A DNA stretch of 64,000 nt, taken from the NCBI GenBank assembly GCA_943787745.1, contig CALSNJ010000007.1:206073-270072 (forward strand). Reading direction: 5' to 3'. The notes below the pieces were generated by a model that saw only the letters and a program-made list of their open reading frames with translations, was not told the origin of the DNA and did no database searches. This DNA comes from an uncultured Alphaproteobacteria bacterium (GTDB lineage Bacteria; Pseudomonadota; Alphaproteobacteria; UBA6615). Every line of letters starts with the position of its first letter. Position 1 is the stretch's first letter. This document shows positions 28,674 through 36,446 of this stretch, one piece after another. The position numbers and the translations under genes are program-made.

Positions 28674-29930
28674 ATGCGTTTTTTGATGAAGAGAATGGGT
28701 GTCTATGCGGTCTGTTTCAGTTTGGTGCTGACCGGCTGTGTCACCAATCAGGGTGGAGCGGGCACGGCTGGCGCGGGCGGGCCAAACGTGGGTCCTCAGC
28801 TGTCATCAATTTTTGACAAGACCGGTGAAGCGGTCGTCGACCCGGGTAAGCCCAAGCTCGATATCGTGGTTCCGGTCTTTGACCCTGGACTTTCGGAAAA
28901 TGCCGAGGATTACAAGGAAGAGGGTGTCTGGCCCGAATTGCGTCGTGCAGAAGCCAACCGGTTCGCGGTCAAACTGAAAGAAGCACTCGAGGATACAGGA
29001 GCATTCGGGGCTGTTCGCGTCGTGCCGGATCAGACGGCAACCGGCGACTTGTACGTGCTGGGAAAGATTCTCGAATCGAATGGCGAGGATGTGGAGATAC
29101 AGGTCGAAGTGACAGACATCACCGGCGACAACTGGTTTACCCGGACGTTTGATCACACCGTCGATCCGGGGTTCCACAAAAATCCGCGCAACGAAGGCCG
29201 CGACCCTTATGACCCGGTTTTCGCCGAAGCCGCCAACCGCATCGCTTTGGAACTGGAAGATTATGAGGTTGCCGATCTGGAGACGATCCAGCATGTGACC
29301 GAGTTGCGCTTTGGTTCAAATTTTACCGAGGAAGCGTTTGCCGAGCATCTCGATGCAACAGGCCGCACCGTTGAGCTTGTCAGTTTCCCGAGCGAAGCGG
29401 ACCCGATGCTCCGCCGGACGCGGGCCGTGCGTGTCCGCGATCAGCTGTTCGTTGATGGCTTGCAGGAACACTATCGAACCTTCAGTGCCAATATGCAGGA
29501 TAGCTACCTTGTATGGCAGGAACAAAGCTTGCTGGAGCTCGAGGCCCGAAGTGAGGCGAACGAGAAGGCGGCAGGGCAGGCTGCATTGGGTGTTCTAGCG
29601 ATCGGGCTGAGTGTCTTGGCCATCATGGCGGGGGCTCGATCGAGCTCGTCGGCCGGCGCTACGGCCGCCACAACGGGTGCCATTGTTGGCGGCGTTGTGG
29701 GCGCGAAACTTCTCACGGACAGTTTCCAAACCAGCGAGGAAGCCAAAGTGCATCGCGACGCGCTCGAGGAACTTGGCCAGTCGATCGATATCGATCTGGC
29801 CCCCCGTGTGATCGCGTTCCAAAAAGAAACCGTCGAATTGACGGGGACCGCCAAGGAGCAGTTTGCCCAGTGGCGGGAGTTTCTGCAGAAAATTTTCGAG
29901 CAGGAAAAGACCCCGCAGGTACAGCTCTAG
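28674..29930 (+). CDS. Outer-membrane-type lipoprotein (operon gene B)
   Basis: A 418-residue lipoprotein with lipobox LVLTGC in a short signal peptide. The first domain (about 45-200: KLDIVVPVFDPGL, then GDLYVLGKILESNGEDVEIQVEVTD) has the strand-helix pattern of CsgG-like or DUF-type lipoproteins. The middle is helical (YLVWQEQSLLELEARSEA). A glycine/alanine-rich hydrophobic segment at about 310-350 (ALGVLAIGLSVLAIMAGA, then GGVVGAKLL) resembles a glycine-zipper membrane region. ATG 28674 was chosen because GGAGAG lies five bases upstream. The family is not recognised. It lies 21 bases after gene A. Confidence 0.7.
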   Translation: MRFLMKRMGVYAVCFSLVLTGCVTNQGGAGTAGAGGPNVGPQLSSIFDKTGEAVVDPGKPKLDIVVPVFDPGLSENAEDYKEEGVWPELRRAEANRFAVKLKEALEDTGAFGAVRVVPDQTATGDLYVLGKILESNGEDVEIQVEVTDITGDNWFTRTFDHTVDPGFHKNPRNEGRDPYDPVFAEAANRIALELEDYEVADLETIQHVTELRFGSNFTEEAFAEHLDATGRTVELVSFPSEADPMLRRTRAVRVRDQLFVDGLQEHYRTFSANMQDSYLVWQEQSLLELEARSEANEKAAGQAALGVLAIGLSVLAIMAGARSSSSAGATAATTGAIVGGVVGAKLLTDSFQTSEEAKVHRDALEELGQSIDIDLAPRVIAFQKETVELTGTAKEQFAQWREFLQKIFEQEKTPQVQL

Positions 29931-29943
29931 GTCTGCGCGTTCC

Positions 29944-31497
29944 ATGCTTCTCGAAAAACTCGAACAGGAAAGCCGCGCATCCCGGCGGCGACGGCTGATC
30001 GTTGCTGGCGGATTTGCCGGCGCGGCGGTTTTGCTTGGGCTGTTTCTTGTCGCGGTTGTTGTTGTCTGGCCCAAGGTCGAGGGCACAGCTGTAACTGCCG
30101 AACCGGTCCGCGAGGACGGGAGTCCTGTGCGCGTGGATGCGCGGGCTCCGGATGACAATGTTACGCGCCTATCGGCCAACCCTTCACCGGGAACGGCTCG
30201 GGATAGCGAGATTTCAGGCGAGATATCGCAAGGCAATCCGGTTTCACCGCAGCAATTCGACGATGACACGGCGTCGCGCGATCAGTTCAAGGCGCTGTTC
30301 GAGACCTTCCAGAAGGACATCGAGCCCGACATTTCATCCACTGCCTTTGCCGGTTGGGACGCCGCCACGCAGCAAGACGTCATCGCGCAAAAAGAGTCAG
30401 CCTTCGCGCAGTTCTCCCGCGGGCAATACAGCGAGGCGTTGGAAGGTTTGGAAGCTGCGACGTCGCAAGCCCAAAAATCTCTCGATGCACGTGATCTCGC
30501 TTTTGATGCGGCCTTGCGTGAGGCGCGATCGGCTTATGACACAGACAACTATGATCAGGCCCTGCCGCAGATCACGCGGGCCCGCCAGTTGAAGCCGGAC
30601 TCGGCCGAGGCTGAGGCTCTCGAAGCTGAGGTGGCGCGACTTCCAGAGATTTTGAATGCGATCTCGAAGGCCTCGGTGGCGCGTGTTGAAAACGATCTGG
30701 AGGCTGAGGAAAAATACCTTGGCGAGGCCCTCGCGCTTGACGCCGATCGGTCGGAGCTTGCGTTGCGGCGCCAGGAGATTCAGATAGAACGGAAGGAACG
30801 GGCATATGCTGGCCGGGTTCAGTCCGGATTGGCGAATGTTCAGTCACGCCGGTTGTCGAGTGCGCGCGCGGATTTGAGCGCAGCGCGTGAGATGTTTTCG
30901 GATCGCAGCGAGACGCGATTGCTGTCCCGGCAGGTTGCTGCGCTGGCCGAGAAGATGGAGTTTGAAAAGATGATGGCATCGGCCGCCGATGCGCGCCGTG
31001 CCGATGACTGGATCGCTGCCGAGGATTTTTATGCGCGCGCGGGCGCAATCGTGCCCGATGATCCGCAGGTCAATGGCGGCTATCAACTTGCCGGGGAGAT
31101 CAATCAACTGCAAACCGAGATGGTGAAGGTGCTCGACAAGCCTGAACGATTGGCATCAGAGAGCGTTGCTGCGCATGCATCAGCGCTTGTGTCGAAAGCG
31201 CGCGATATTGCCGATTTGAGCCCCTCGCTCGCCACGCGAAGCGAAGAGGTTGCAGCGCTTGTGAAGGCCTATGGAACCAAGGTTTCAATTCGTATCCTGT
31301 CCGATGGGATTACAAGAATTTCCGTACGCGGCGTCGGGCAGGTTGGCGCGACAACGGACCGAACCATCGAACTAAGGCCGGGGAGCTACACATTCGAAGG
31401 TGCGCGTGCGGGCTTCCGTTCCAAACTTATTCAGGTTGATATTCCGCCCGGCACTGAAGGTCTGGTGTTGGAGATTTATCCCGATGAGCGCGTTTGA
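29944..31497 (+). CDS. Bitopic membrane protein with TPR-like helices and beta C-terminus (operon gene C)
   Basis: A 517-residue protein. A basic cytoplasmic tip (ESRASRRRR) is followed by one transmembrane helix (about 17-41). The large periplasmic part is mostly helical and tetratricopeptide-like between about 150 and 420 (QFSRGQYSEALEGLEAA, YDTDNYDQALPQITRARQL, ADDWIAAEDFYARAGAI). A C-terminal beta domain (about 440-517) has PEGA-like features: TIELRPGSYTFEGARAGFRSK. I chose ATG 29944 from relatives' topology. Its stop lies 14 bases inside gene D, so translation is coupled. The likely role is a periplasmic scaffold. Confidence 0.65.
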   Translation: MLLEKLEQESRASRRRRLIVAGGFAGAAVLLGLFLVAVVVVWPKVEGTAVTAEPVREDGSPVRVDARAPDDNVTRLSANPSPGTARDSEISGEISQGNPVSPQQFDDDTASRDQFKALFETFQKDIEPDISSTAFAGWDAATQQDVIAQKESAFAQFSRGQYSEALEGLEAATSQAQKSLDARDLAFDAALREARSAYDTDNYDQALPQITRARQLKPDSAEAEALEAEVARLPEILNAISKASVARVENDLEAEEKYLGEALALDADRSELALRRQEIQIERKERAYAGRVQSGLANVQSRRLSSARADLSAAREMFSDRSETRLLSRQVAALAEKMEFEKMMASAADARRADDWIAAEDFYARAGAIVPDDPQVNGGYQLAGEINQLQTEMVKVLDKPERLASESVAAHASALVSKARDIADLSPSLATRSEEVAALVKAYGTKVSIRILSDGITRISVRGVGQVGATTDRTIELRPGSYTFEGARAGFRSKLIQVDIPPGTEGLVLEIYPDERV

Positions 31498-33502
31498 AGA
31501 GGGACTGCGGCAGGCCCGCAGACGTCAGGTTCGGTTTTACCTCGGGGGCGTGATTGGTCTGGTCGTCATAGGCCTTGTGGTCATCGGGGTGTTGGCGTCG
31601 ACCAGCGGAACGGTGATGAAGATCGCACCGGAAGAAGCCGAACAGCTCGGATCTGTAGAGTTGGTTTCCGGGATAGGTCTGACGGTTGGCACCACTGTCT
31701 ACAGCCTGAGCGGATCTCCTGTCGTCCGCGTTGCAGCGGAGGGGTTTCAAGAGGTCGTGCATACAATCAGGCCCGAAGAGGCCGGACGTATAGTTGCGGT
31801 GCGGCTTGAGGCTTTGCCGGGGCGAATTGATGCTGCAACAACCCGTGATTTGCCCGAAACCCGCTGGAATCTTGACGGGACGCAGATCGCGGTCGGCTCA
31901 GCCATTGATGTCGAGCGCGCCGCCGGCAGCTATACACTGAACGTCGATCATCCGCATTTTCAGTCCGTTGAGCAGCTTGTTGAACTGCGACGTGGCAAAA
32001 CCGAAGAAATTCGCCTCGATCTGAATCCGGTCGCCGGGCGGATATCCATCAAGTCCGAACCGTCCGGGGCCGAGGTGTTTTTCGACGAAACAAGTCTGGG
32101 TTTAACCCCTCTTGAATTGCCGATGGCAGGCGGGGCCTATGCGGTTCGTATTGTTGGCGAAGATCGTCAGCCGGTTGAAGAAGATATTCAGATCACCAAC
32201 ACGGCACCTGTTCTGGAACGTCGCTACATTCTGAAGCCGCTGACCTCGGTCTTGCGCATTCGTACGATCCCGGCAGGTGGCCAGCTCCTTGTCGATGGGC
32301 GCCGTGTTCCGGAGTCCGGAGAAATCGAAGTGACCGCCAATGAAGATCACACGGTGACCTATGTGCGGCCCGGCTATCGTTTCAAAAGCGAGACCGTGCG
32401 CCTGACATCAAAGGAACAACGCGAGCTGACAATGCAGCTTCAGGAAGAGCTTGGCGTTGTCGATATTCGGACCACCGCGGGTGCGGATATTATCGTGGAC
32501 GGCAAGAAGGTGGGAACGGGCAGCGCCGAGCTGCAGCTGCAGGCGGTCCCGCACAAGATCGAGTTGCGCAAAAAGGGCTATCGCACCGTCCGCAAGACGG
32601 TCACACCATCCGGCCAACGTAGTCTCGTCATTCGAGAAGAACTGATTGGCGAAACCGCGGCACGACTGGCTGAATCCCCACGTTCCTATACGAATTCTGT
32701 TGGTATCAAACTCAACCTGTTTGAACCTGGCGCCCTTGTTATGGGGGCCCCCCGAAGCCAGAAAGGTCAGCGCGCCAATGAGTTCGAGCGGCGGGTCAGC
32801 CTGACGAAAGCCTTTTATGCTTCGCGCCATGAGGTGACCAATGGACAGTTCGCACAGTTTCGCGGCGGGCGGCGCGGTGGGACCTCTCGTCCTGTTACAG
32901 GGGTTTCCTGGGTTGATGCTGCCGAATTTGCAAACTGGCTCAGCGTGCGCGAGAAACTGACCCCTTTCTATCGCATTTCCAATGGACGGCTTGCGGATGT
33001 CAGTCCGACCAGTGACGGCTACCGTTTGCTCAGTGAAGCGGAATGGGAATGGCTGGCGCGGAAGGCCGGGCGCCCCGCCCAGACCGTTTTCACCTGGGGT
33101 GACACGGCGACCGTGCCGCGCAAGGCAGGGAATATCGCAGATGAATCTGCCAATGGGCTCACGCGGTTTTACGTGCCCAAATACAACGACGGCTATGCCA
33201 GAACGGCACCGGTCGGAAGTTTCCCGGCAGAAATGTCAGGGCTTTTTGACCTGACGGGCAATGTGAGTGAATGGGTGCATGACTTCTATTCCTTGCAGCC
33301 GCCGGATCGTGGGCAGGTCGAGATCAATCCGCTCGGGCCCGGTTTTGGAGACTCCCATGTGATCAAGGGCTCCAGCTGGAAGTCGGGAACGCGGACCCAG
33401 TTGCGGGCCGCTTATCGAGAAGGTGGATCTCAGGGCAGCGATGAAATCGGATTTAGAATAGGAAGGTATCTGCATGGTGCACAAAGCAATCTCGCGCGAT
33501 AG
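31484..33502 (+). CDS. Bitopic PEGA-domain protein with C-terminal FGE-like (SUMF1) domain lacking catalytic Cys (operon gene D)
   Basis: A 672-residue protein. A basic N-terminus (RQARRRQVRFY) and a transmembrane helix (about 20-42) are followed by PEGA-type beta domains. The clearest is at about 180-245 (SIKSEPSGAEVFFDETSLGLTP), with further copies near 255-320 and 325-395 (RTTAGADIIVDGKKVGTG). An FGE-sulfatase fold covers about 402-660: ASRHEVTNGQFAQF, YRLLSEAEWEWLARKAG, FDLTGNVSEWVHDF and VIKGSSWKSG. The cysteines of genuine formylglycine-generating enzymes are absent near KGSSWKSGTRTQLRAAYREG, so it is probably a binding module. The ATG lies inside gene C. The last 29 bases overlap gene E. 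Confidence 0.78.
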   Translation: MSAFEEGLRQARRRQVRFYLGGVIGLVVIGLVVIGVLASTSGTVMKIAPEEAEQLGSVELVSGIGLTVGTTVYSLSGSPVVRVAAEGFQEVVHTIRPEEAGRIVAVRLEALPGRIDAATTRDLPETRWNLDGTQIAVGSAIDVERAAGSYTLNVDHPHFQSVEQLVELRRGKTEEIRLDLNPVAGRISIKSEPSGAEVFFDETSLGLTPLELPMAGGAYAVRIVGEDRQPVEEDIQITNTAPVLERRYILKPLTSVLRIRTIPAGGQLLVDGRRVPESGEIEVTANEDHTVTYVRPGYRFKSETVRLTSKEQRELTMQLQEELGVVDIRTTAGADIIVDGKKVGTGSAELQLQAVPHKIELRKKGYRTVRKTVTPSGQRSLVIREELIGETAARLAESPRSYTNSVGIKLNLFEPGALVMGAPRSQKGQRANEFERRVSLTKAFYASRHEVTNGQFAQFRGGRRGGTSRPVTGVSWVDAAEFANWLSVREKLTPFYRISNGRLADVSPTSDGYRLLSEAEWEWLARKAGRPAQTVFTWGDTATVPRKAGNIADESANGLTRFYVPKYNDGYARTAPVGSFPAEMSGLFDLTGNVSEWVHDFYSLQPPDRGQVEINPLGPGFGDSHVIKGSSWKSGTRTQLRAAYREGGSQGSDEIGFRIGRYLHGAQSNLAR

Positions 33503-33629
33503 GCCGCGAATTCGCCGGGTCATTGTGCTGGCCGTGGCGCTTGCCATGGGGGGCGGCCTGATTGGTTTTGCCTATGCCCAGTCGAGTATCAGTCTGAATT
33601 CACCGGTGTCCTTCCCGGTGGACATATAG
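33474..33629 (+). CDS. 51-residue exported micropeptide (operon gene E)
   Basis: A small overlooked ORF. ATG 33474 lies seven bases after GGAAGG and overlaps the end of gene D by 29 bases in another frame. The product is an Arg-rich n-region, a hydrophobic core (VIVLAVALAMGGGLIGF) and a signal-peptidase site (AYA-QSS). Only about 16 mature residues remain: QSSISLNSPVSFPVDI. The gap it fills between genes D and F is otherwise unexplained. Export of so short a peptide suggests a plug, ligand or assembly tag for the membrane machine. No family is known to me. Confidence 0.6.
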   Translation: MVHKAISRDRPRIRRVIVLAVALAMGGGLIGFAYAQSSISLNSPVSFPVDI

Positions 33630-33653
33630 CGCGACAGGAGAGCGATTCCGATT

Positions 33654-34421
33654 ATGGCATCTGCAATCAAAAACACCCTCGCATTGGTCGTTTCGATCAT
33701 CGTCGTTCATCTGATTTATGTTGGCTATATCTGGCCCGAATCAACACAAGTGATCGAGGCTGCGCGCGCAGCCGGCCAAAGTGCCCCGCGCGATCTGCTG
33801 GTGATCCTCAAGGATTGGGAGCAGGAAATCTGCATCATCATGATGCTGTGGGGGACATTCATGATCCTCGACAAATGCTTTGCGATCCTGAAGGACCGTT
33901 ACCTGTTCAATGTTGATTTGCTCGACGGTGCGGCCGAAGACGAGGGCGACCTCCTCACCATGCTCGACACGCTGGAGAAACTTCCCGACCGTATCCGGAC
34001 CACACCGCTTGTGCGGACCCTTGCAGCCAGCCTTCGGCGCTTCCTGATTACCGAAGATGTGCAGAACACATCAGAGACCATCGATGCAAATGTCGAGGCG
34101 CTGGCGGTGAAACAGGAGGCTGAAAATTCCATGGTCCGGTATCTGATCTGGGCGATCCCGGCCATCGGTTTTATCGGCACCGTGCGCGGTATTGGTCAGG
34201 CATTGTCCCAGGCGGATCAGGCGCTTGCCGGTGATATCGCGGGCATGACCGAGAGCCTTGGTGTTGCCTTCAATTCAACCTTTGTGGCGCTGTTGATCAG
34301 CGTTGTGCTCATGTTTCTGCTGCATCAGCTTCAGAGATTGCAGGACTCCATGGTGACGGACACGCAAGAGTACTGCGAATCCTTCCTGTTGAACCGCATC
34401 AGCTCCGTGGGCAAAAGCTGA
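33654..34421 (+). CDS. MotA/TolQ/ExbB-type proton channel protein (operon gene F)
   Basis: A 255-residue inner-membrane protein with about four helices: residues 6-27, 57-77, 163-185 and 205-232. The last pair has the channel signature of this superfamily, IPAIGFIGTVRGIGQAL followed by GMTESLGVAFNSTFVALLISVVLMF. TolQ/ExbB/MotA pentamers use proton flow to move TolR/ExbD/MotB partners. The large cytoplasmic loop (about 80-160) is acidic. The two downstream genes supply ExbD-like partners. AGGAGAG lies upstream. The stop overlaps the next gene's CTG start. Confidence 0.85.
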   Translation: MASAIKNTLALVVSIIVVHLIYVGYIWPESTQVIEAARAAGQSAPRDLLVILKDWEQEICIIMMLWGTFMILDKCFAILKDRYLFNVDLLDGAAEDEGDLLTMLDTLEKLPDRIRTTPLVRTLAASLRRFLITEDVQNTSETIDANVEALAVKQEAENSMVRYLIWAIPAIGFIGTVRGIGQALSQADQALAGDIAGMTESLGVAFNSTFVALLISVVLMFLLHQLQRLQDSMVTDTQEYCESFLLNRISSVGKS

Positions 34422-35479
34422 GACCGCGCCGTAAATCCGAGGGGTTTAACCTCGCCTTTCTGGATGTCATGTCCTGTGGGTTGGGTGCGATCATTCTCGT
34501 GTTGATGCTCGTCAAGCACGATGTGGAGCATGTCTCGGATGAAAGCGAACGCCTGACCTCCGATCTCGAACGGCTCCAGAGCACCGAAGAGGAACTGAGC
34601 GCAAAAGTGGTGAGTGCGTTGCGCGCGAAAGCGGCGACAACGGGACAGGTTGAAGCCCTGGAGAGTGAGATATCCCGAGTCCGGCGCGAGCTTCAGGAAA
34701 AACAGGTGGAGATCACTGCACGTCGCAGTGAGGAAAAAACCCTCGAGGAAACGATCAAGACCATCGAGGTGCAGGACAATACCGATATTGTCGAAAACCG
34801 GCAGGTCGGTGAAGAAAACTACGTGATCGGATTGCGGGTTGAAGGCAAACGTATCGGTATTCTCGTCGACAGTTCGGCGTCCATGACCGAAGAGAAGCTG
34901 ATCGATATCATCCGGAGCAAGAATATGGCTCCCGGTGTGCGCATTCAGGCTCCCAAATGGCAGCGCACACGTCGGGTTGTTGCATGGCTGCTGGCGCGAT
35001 TGCCGCGCGATACAAGTGTACGCGTGGTGGCATTTGGGGAGACAGCGCAGGGCCTTGGAAACTCGGCTGGGGTGTCGGGAGGTGACGCCGCTGGATTGTG
35101 GCAGATTGTTTCAGATATGAACAAGATCGTCCCGGGGGGTGCGACGAACCTTGCGGCCGGGCTCAAGGCCATTTCGGCGCACAAGCCGACCGATCTGTAT
35201 CTGATCACCGATGGTCTGCCGACGGCGGGAAATTCGGGATATCGCAGCCTTAACCCGTTCTCTGGCTGCAGCGCCTTGTGGGGCGGCTCCACCTCGATAT
35301 CAGGTGAATGCCGCGCGCGCCTGTTTCGCCATACGGTCAACAATGCCGGTATGGATAAGGTCCGAACCAACGTGATTCTGCTTCCGCTTGAGGGCGACCC
35401 TGAAGCGGCGGCACATTTCTGGCGCTGGACTGCGGCAACAAACGGGTTGTTGATCAGCCCCGCGGAGAGCTGGCCTTGA
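34418..35479 (+). CDS. ExbD/MotB-like single-helix protein with periplasmic vWA domain, CTG start (operon gene G)
   Basis: A 353-residue protein if read from CTG 34418, which overlaps the gene F stop as CTGA. The first ATG (34469) would delete the conserved FNLAFLDVMSCG motif shared with gene H. The motif opens one transmembrane helix (about 12-33) with Asp16 placed like the proton-carrying Asp of ExbD/TolR/MotB. A coiled coil spans about 40-130. A vWA domain follows, with MIDAS DSSAS near residue 151, the Thr segment GGATNLAAG, and ITDG. Ends SPAESWP. Probably the moving stator partner of gene F. Confidence 0.75.
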   Translation: MRPRRKSEGFNLAFLDVMSCGLGAIILVLMLVKHDVEHVSDESERLTSDLERLQSTEEELSAKVVSALRAKAATTGQVEALESEISRVRRELQEKQVEITARRSEEKTLEETIKTIEVQDNTDIVENRQVGEENYVIGLRVEGKRIGILVDSSASMTEEKLIDIIRSKNMAPGVRIQAPKWQRTRRVVAWLLARLPRDTSVRVVAFGETAQGLGNSAGVSGGDAAGLWQIVSDMNKIVPGGATNLAAGLKAISAHKPTDLYLITDGLPTAGNSGYRSLNPFSGCSALWGGSTSISGECRARLFRHTVNNAGMDKVRTNVILLPLEGDPEAAAHFWRWTAATNGLLISPAESWP

Positions 35480-36432
35480 AGCGAAAATCCCGCGAGTTGG
35501 AAATATTCAGCCTGTCGTTTCTCGACATCATTTCCTGCGGGTTTGGTGCGGTCGTTCTGCTTGTTCTGATTTCGACCTTCGCGGAATCCGTGCTGCCGGA
35601 CTTCACATCGGAAACCAAGCAGGCGCTTGATCAGGTGTTGGCGGCTGAAGCACGTGTTGAGGCATTGGAAAGCGCGCTCGTGCAGGAAACCCAGACTTTG
35701 GAAGATATCCAGGACAGGTTGACCGAAGAGAGCACGAAAGCAGCCCGGGCCAAGAACCAACTACGTGCGGCGAATGCGCAAGCGGAAAGCCTCGATGAGA
35801 ACCTGGCAGGTCTGGAGTTGGTTGAGCGTTCTTTGCGCGACAACCAGCGCGCGAGCATCACGCCCAATACCTCGGAGACCCGGGATGAGGAAGTCGGTGG
35901 TATACCTGTCGACAGCGACTATGTGGTCTTCATCATCGATACCTCGGGCAGCATGCAGGCCATCTGGTCGCGCGTGACCAGCGAGGTCGAGAACATCATC
36001 AACATCCACCCCCGCATCAAGGGCTTCCAGATCCTCAATGACAATGGCACGCATCTCGTTAGTGGGTATGCCGGGCGCTGGATACCCGACACCAAAGCAC
36101 GCCGTGACAGCGTTATTCGATTGTTCCGGAACTGGAAGAGTGCGTCGAACAGCAGCCCTGTGGAAGGGCTTGAAGTTGCCCTGAAACGCTATGTGAACCC
36201 GAACCAGAAAGTCTCGATCTACATCTTTGGCGATGACTACACGGGTTCGAGTTACGACACGGTGATTCGCACCCTCCGGCGGGCAAATGCGAACCGCATT
36301 ACCGGAAAGCCGCTGGCCCGTGTGCACGCGATCGGATTTCTCTCGCCAACATCCAACGGTCGTTTTGAGACCCTGATGCGTGAAGTGACGCGGCAGAACA
36401 ATGGGACATTCATCGCGCTGCCGGTCCGCTAG
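35476..36432 (+). CDS. Second ExbD/MotB-like protein with periplasmic vWA domain, TTG start (operon gene H)
   Basis: A 318-residue paralogue of gene G. TTG 35476 overlaps the upstream stop as TTGA. FSLSFLDIISCGFGAVVLLVLI (about residues 11-32) again places an Asp (17) at the mouth of the single helix. A coiled coil follows (about 45-120). The vWA domain has MIDAS DTSGS at about 155 and FGDDYTG later, but the Thr metal ligand is less clear (SPVEGLEVAL). Sequence divergence from G outside the motif suggests a heterodimer rather than redundancy. Confidence 0.75.
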   Translation: MKRKSRELEIFSLSFLDIISCGFGAVVLLVLISTFAESVLPDFTSETKQALDQVLAAEARVEALESALVQETQTLEDIQDRLTEESTKAARAKNQLRAANAQAESLDENLAGLELVERSLRDNQRASITPNTSETRDEEVGGIPVDSDYVVFIIDTSGSMQAIWSRVTSEVENIINIHPRIKGFQILNDNGTHLVSGYAGRWIPDTKARRDSVIRLFRNWKSASNSSPVEGLEVALKRYVNPNQKVSIYIFGDDYTGSSYDTVIRTLRRANANRITGKPLARVHAIGFLSPTSNGRFETLMREVTRQNNGTFIALPVR

Positions 36433-36446
36433 AATTTTGGCTAGCG
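36427..36446. terminator. Hairpin containing the stops of two convergent genes
   Basis: CGCTAG (36427-36432) and CTAGCG (36441-36446) pair around an 8-base loop. Each arm carries one of the two convergent stop codons. The stem is short and the loop T-rich, so it is a weak terminator candidate for both the operon and the metallopeptidase gene. Confidence 0.4.

Noticed and set aside
31484..33502. Formylglycine-generating sulfatase activator
   Set aside because: Catalytic cysteines are missing, there is no sulfatase gene nearby, and the domain is fused to PEGA repeats behind a membrane anchor.
27762..36432. Zorya-type defence system (ZorAB motor)
   Set aside because: There is a MotA/ExbB-like protein, but no OmpA/peptidoglycan-binding ZorB and no ZorC/D helicase genes; vWA and PEGA/FGE modules point elsewhere.
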